Both the position numbers and the translations under genes were made by a program. Positions 60,738-64,000 of a stretch of DNA of 64,000 bases are shown one piece after another. Position 1 is the first letter of the stretch. The number at the start of each line of letters is the position of its first letter. Source of the DNA: Psychrobacter sp. 4Bb (GTDB lineage Bacteria > Pseudomonadota > Gammaproteobacteria > Pseudomonadales > Moraxellaceae); NCBI RefSeq assembly GCF_002836735.1, contig NZ_PJAS01000061.1:1-64000 (forward strand), read 5' to 3'. The notes below the pieces were generated by a model. The model had not been told where the DNA came from. It did not search any database and saw only the letters and a program-made list of their open reading frames with translations.

Positions 60738-62189
60738 ATGCAATTAAAAAATAATGCGTTGTTTAGACAACAAGCCTTTATTAATGGCGTGTGGTGTGAT
60801 GCTGATAACAAAGCAACCCATGAAGTACTAAACCCTGCAACGGGAGAATTGATTGGTACTGTGCCAATGATGGGAAGTACCGAGACTCGACGCGCCATTG
60901 AAGCTGCAGATATCGCTCAATCAACTTGGTCGAAAAAAACAGGTAAGGAACGTAGTAGCATCTTACGTCGTTGGCATACGCTGATTGCTGAAAATATGGA
61001 AGATTTGGCTGTCTTAATGACCAATGAACAAGGCAAGCCTATTGCTGAAGCAAAAGGCGAAATACAAAGTGGGCTGGACTACTTAGAATGGTTTGCTGAA
61101 GAAGCGAAACGTATTTACGGTGACTTTATTCCTGGGCACATGCCAGATAAGCGTTTAGTCGTGATTAAACAGCCTATTGGCGTCACTGCAGCCATTACTC
61201 CATGGAATTTTCCGCACTCTATGATCAGCCGAAAAGCAGGTCCTGCGCTAGCAGCGGGATGCCCGATGATTGTCAAGCCTGCAATGGAAACGCCTTATTC
61301 TGCGTTAGCAATGGCTTATCTGGCTCAGAAAGCGGGTATTCCTGATGGTATATATAGCGTAGTCACAGGTGATCCGATAGCGATCGGAGAGGAGATGACG
61401 ACAAACGCTTTAGTCAAGAAAATAAGCTTTACTGGGTCCACTCGGGTGGGGAAAATTCTAATGAAGCAGTGTGCTGACACTGTCAAAAAAATGTCATTAG
61501 AATTGGGAGGCAATGCACCTTTCATCGTTTTTGATGATGCAGATATAGATGCCGCTGTGATAGGCGCAATGATGAGTAAGTACCGCAATAGCGGTCAAAC
61601 CTGTGTATGTGCCAATCGTCTTTTCGTACAGGCAGGTGTTTATGAGGAATTTACCAAAAAATTAGCAGAGCAAGTACGAGCCATAAAAATCGGTAACGGT
61701 TTAGAAGCTGGCATAACACAAGGACCTTTGATTTCTCAGGCTGCGGCAGATAATGCAGAGGCGCTGGTTGCTGATGCAAAAAGTAAAGGTGCAACGGTAT
61801 TATGTGGCGGTCAAAGAGTTGAGGCTAGTAGCAACTTTTTTGAGCCAACTATTTTGACCGACGTTAATAACGATATGCGCGTCGCAGATGAAGAAATTTT
61901 TGGTCCTATTGCGCCAATCTTCAAATTTGAGACAGACGAAGAGGGCGTTGCTCTCGCAAATCACACTGAATATGGTTTGGCAGGTTATTTCTATAGCCGA
62001 GATATTGGTCGTGTATGGCGTATTGCTGAAGCACTCGAAGTTGGTATGGTCGGAGTCAATACTGGCATGCTGACGACAGAGTTGGCACCGTTTGGTGGTA
62101 TCAAAGAATCCGGCTTGGGACGTGAGGGCTCAAAATATGGTATCGAAGAGTATGTTGAGACTAAGTATATTTGTTTAGATATTAACTAA
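60738..62189 (+). CDS. gabD: Succinate-semialdehyde dehydrogenase (GabD-like)
   Basis: This 483-residue aldehyde dehydrogenase has its catalytic Glu in MSLELGGNAPFIVFDDADIDAAV and the Cys in KYRNSGQTCVCANRLFVQ. PWNFPHSMISRKAGPALAAGCPMIVKPA is the cofactor segment. The NSGQTCVCANR block is the signature of GabD-type succinate-semialdehyde dehydrogenases. It would turn succinic semialdehyde, the end product expected from the minus-strand operon, into succinate. This strengthens the case that both arms belong to one pathway. Confidence 0.9.
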   Translation: MQLKNNALFRQQAFINGVWCDADNKATHEVLNPATGELIGTVPMMGSTETRRAIEAADIAQSTWSKKTGKERSSILRRWHTLIAENMEDLAVLMTNEQGKPIAEAKGEIQSGLDYLEWFAEEAKRIYGDFIPGHMPDKRLVVIKQPIGVTAAITPWNFPHSMISRKAGPALAAGCPMIVKPAMETPYSALAMAYLAQKAGIPDGIYSVVTGDPIAIGEEMTTNALVKKISFTGSTRVGKILMKQCADTVKKMSLELGGNAPFIVFDDADIDAAVIGAMMSKYRNSGQTCVCANRLFVQAGVYEEFTKKLAEQVRAIKIGNGLEAGITQGPLISQAAADNAEALVADAKSKGATVLCGGQRVEASSNFFEPTILTDVNNDMRVADEEIFGPIAPIFKFETDEEGVALANHTEYGLAGYFYSRDIGRVWRIAEALEVGMVGVNTGMLTTELAPFGGIKESGLGREGSKYGIEEYVETKYICLDIN

Positions 62190-62211
62190 AACTAGGTTAA
62201 AGTAAAGTACT

Positions 62212-62255
62212 GTTCAAGCCTCGATATTCAGCAAATCATCTAAGTAAAATACTAA
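62212..62255 (+). repeat. Partial copy of the dispersed intergenic repeat
   Basis: TTCAAGCCTCGATATTCAGC and the following TCATCTAAGTAAAA align with the first 40 bases of 51992-52104. The rest of the unit is absent. Confidence 0.55.
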
Positions 62256-62259
62256 ATAA

Positions 62260-62309
62260 AAAAAAGGCTGCTAACACTATGCATAATAAGTGTTAGCAGC
62301 CTTTTTTAC
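62260..62309 (+). terminator. Strong terminator after the dehydrogenase gene
   Basis: AAAAGGCTGCTAACACT and AGTGTTAGCAGCCTTTT form a 17-base stem followed by T residues. Confidence 0.92.
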
Positions 62310-62315
62310 TGTTTC

Positions 62316-62420
62316 AATCAGCATGCGAACATCGCGCTATATAACCTCAAGGGCGTAGTTCTGTGTTTTCGTTCTCGTATTCTTTCAGAATATTAAGTTT
62401 TCGACAATCTGTGAGCTGTT
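62316..62420 (-). mobile_element. Decayed end fragment of the IS3 element type seen at 32-1340
   Basis: ATCAGCATGCGAACATCGCG and, further on, TCTCGTATTCTTTCAGAATA align collinearly with 1236-1330 of the complete element (ATCAGCATGCGAACGGCGCG, TGTCGTATTCTCTCAGAATG), covering the start of orfA and the end. It is heavily mutated, and the rest of the element is gone. Confidence 0.8.
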
Positions 62421-62456
62421 CATACGAGCCCATCCCAGATTCTGTGTAACTGCCAT

Positions 62457-63739
62457 TTAGATTAAATGCCTGCTTATACGGTCATCAAACATAATCATAA
62501 AACGATTCAGAGCAGACGTCCAGTTACGGATTGGCATCGACCACTTTTTGGATGCCTGCTGGGTGGCTAAGTACACCACTTTGAATGCAGCCTGATCAGA
62601 TGGGAACACCTTACGCTTATTCACCGCTGTCCGAATCACACTGTTTAGCGACTCAATAGCATTGGTGGTATAAATCACTTTTCTGATGTCTTTCGGATAC
62701 TCAAAGAACACCGTTAAGCCCTCCCAGTTATTGCGCCAAGACTTGACCACGTGCGGGTAATCTTTGCCCCATACCTCATTAAAATGCTCAAGGTTGGCCT
62801 CTGCTATCTCAAGCGTATCAGCGCCGTAGATGGCCTTTAAATCAGCCGCTACGGCCTTTTTATCCGTCCACGGCACAAACTTCATCGAATAGCGCACCAT
62901 GTGTACGATACACAGCTGAACCTGAGCGTTGGGATAAACGGTATTGATGGCATCAGGGAAGCCCTTTAGACCGTCAACACAAGCGATTAAGATGTCTTGT
63001 ACGCCACGGTTTTGAAGCTCGGTAAGAACACCTAGCCAGAACTTGGCGCCTTCATTCTCTGAGAGCCACATACCAAGCAGCTCTTTTTTACCATCAAGTC
63101 CCACGCCTAGTGCCAGATAGATAGCTTTGTTGATGATCTGCTTGTCTTGACGTATCTTCACGACGATGCAGTCCAAATAGACGATAGGATAAACACTGCT
63201 CAGCGGCCGGTTCTGCCAAGCAGTGATGTCCTCTAATATGTTATCGGTGACTCTTGAGACAAGAGAGCTTGAGATGTCGACATCGTAGAGCTCTTTAATG
63301 CTCTCTACAATCTCGGTGGTGGTTTGACCCTTGGCGTATGAGCGAGGATAAGCAAGTGTGTGGGGCACACTTGCCCGAAGCGCAAGACGGAAGGCTATGC
63401 CTGTAGTGACGATATGATTTTATCATCGAGACCTGAGATACGGGTTTGATGCTTACTAACGAGTACAGGTTCAAAGTCACCATGACGGTCTCTTGGGGTG
63501 GATATCTCAAGCTCGCCTGTGTCACTGCGGACGGTCTTTTTAGTGTGCCCATTGCGTTTATTTGGTTTATCTGCTTTCTCATGCTTGGGGTAGCCGAGAT
63601 GGTCTTCCATCTCAGCTTCTAAGGCAGTATCAATAAAGGATTGCATGAGCTGCTTCTGAAAGTCTTTGATGTCATCAAAGCTTTTCATGCTACCAGCCAT
63701 TTGCTCGGCCAGTTTTTTAAGGTCAGATTGAGTAGTCAT
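62457..63739 (-). pseudogene. IS256-family transposase split by a short hairpin insertion
   Basis: The first 108 or so residues (MTTQSDLKKLAEQMAGSMKSF...to GLDDKIIS) and the remaining 290 (YAKGQTTTEIVESIKELYDVDISSSLVSRVT...) are each well kept. The mutator-type acidic residues lie in VYLDCIVVK, ACVDGLKGFP and TTNAIESLNSVIR. Between them about 67 extra bases at 63340-63408 add a stop and change frame. The second part could begin at its own Met in the insert, but a full enzyme is not made. Confidence 0.85.
63340..63408. repeat. Hairpin-containing short insertion inside the IS256 transposase
   Basis: GCAAGTGTG and CACACTTGC (63352-63360 and 63366-63374) form a perfect 9-base stem around TGGGG. 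A second small hairpin AGGC-TAT-GCCT follows. The insert is richer in GC than its surroundings. Borders are set by comparing the protein with the normal IS256 sequence and are accurate to a few bases. Confidence 0.6.
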
Positions 63740-63742
63740 TGC

Positions 63743-64000
63743 TTATTCTCCTGTTAATGGATTATAAGCAGTTACACAGTTTTTAGGAAACTCCCGAAAT
63801 AGAGCGTCTTCATTCGTATTAAGCGTTCTTAAAACGTCGATTTTATTAATAGAGTTGCTATTTTGACTTTCGCTTAACGCCTTTCTCGTGATTAGCTCTT
63901 TTAAACTAATAGGGGAGTGTACGTCAGAACCAGCGAGATAAGTTGCGGTTTCTGAGGCAAGAATATTACGTTGTTCCCAATAATCGTCAGCAGTGATATC
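63743..64000 (-). CDS. 3' part of an unidentified gene, truncated by the window edge
   Basis: An 85-residue open frame runs from the window edge to a TAA at 63743-63745 (DITADDYWEQRNILASETATYL...SDVHSPISLKELITR). Its last 17 codons lie in the IS256 end, so the C-terminus is probably chimeric. I do not recognise a family. Confidence 0.5.
   Translation of the reverse strand, partial: DITADDYWEQRNILASETATYLAGSDVHSPISLKELITRKALSESQNSNSINKIDVLRTLNTNEDALFREFPKNCVTAYNPLTGE

Larger units (their letters stand above)
62426..63795 (-). mobile_element. IS256-family element, interrupted
   Basis: Two inner end sequences CTGTGTAACTGC, one at each side (62442-62453 and complement near 63768-63779), mark imperfect inverted repeats of about 28 bases. 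A mutator-type transposase fills the inside but is split by a small insertion. The element has cut into a minus-strand gene at its right side. Confidence 0.82.

Noticed and set aside
63743-64000. The edge gene as a second catechol dioxygenase because of ITADDYW resembling ITADEYW of CatA
   Set aside because: The similarity stops after seven residues and no intradiol motif follows.
1-64000. CRISPR arrays, rRNA operons, prophage structural genes or toxin-antitoxin pairs
   Set aside because: No regular spaced repeats, rRNA signatures or recognisable proteins of these kinds were found.

Overview
The window looks like a chromosome segment of a Psychrobacter-like member of the Moraxellaceae. This is inferred from moderately AT-rich DNA, a DpcA-type haloalkane dehalogenase, an mph/mop-type phenol hydroxylase, Acinetobacter-like cat genes under a CatM-type regulator, and a cluster resembling the Acinetobacter baylyi trigonelline genes. 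It has a core-like left part and a catabolic, insertion-sequence-rich right part.

Left part (1-27160). An intact IS3 element is followed by a DUF2058 gene, a tnpB-only IS200/IS605 element, a tandem universal stress protein, a ChrR-type cupin gene with a small MITE at its start codon, and an acyltransferase. Next comes a thiol and electrophile defence group: peroxiredoxin, YghU-type and YfcG-type glutathione transferases, a FrnE/DsbA-like oxidoreductase, an AhpD-like protein, a TetR regulator and a haloalkane dehalogenase. Three copies of the motif TTGA-N5-CGTTCA lie in the promoter regions of this group and suggest one TetR regulon. A second tnpB element sits directly against the tetR gene. 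A Fur-controlled siderophore uptake locus follows (siderophore-interacting reductase, ATPase, binding lipoprotein, fused permease, MFS transporter, TonB-dependent receptor), then mntP behind a yybP-ykoY manganese riboswitch.

Junction (27162-27462). A 3' half of a CAU tRNA, best matching tRNA-Ile2, keeps its downstream terminator but has no 5' half. It is followed by five GTATCAA heptamers. This is what the distal end of a tRNA-integrated island looks like, with the island extending rightwards.

Right part (27212-64000). A VanA-like Rieske oxygenase has two paralogous reductases and a LysR regulator. A DmpR/MopR-type activator drives a six-gene phenol hydroxylase operon from a sigma-54 promoter. 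The catechol ortho-cleavage operon (catB, C, A, an outer-membrane channel, catI, J, F, D) diverges from catM. Phenol would therefore be converted to catechol, muconate, 3-oxoadipate and finally succinyl-CoA plus acetyl-CoA. Beyond an IS1595 element is a divergent cluster with a BCCT carrier, two aldehyde dehydrogenases, a luciferase-like monooxygenase, a flavin reductase with an extra C-terminal domain, an alpha/beta hydrolase, a DUF1185 protein, a carboxymuconolactone-decarboxylase-like protein and a GntR regulator. This matches a trigonelline (N-methylnicotinate) ring-opening pathway ending in succinate. The window ends in an IS256 element broken by a short hairpin insertion, which has cut off an unidentified gene.

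Mobile DNA is abundant: IS3, IS630 (two), IS5/IS427, an IS3 deletion derivative, IS1595, IS256, two tnpB elements, two MITE-like elements and several IS fragments. Function calls are by inspection of the sequence; no database search was run.
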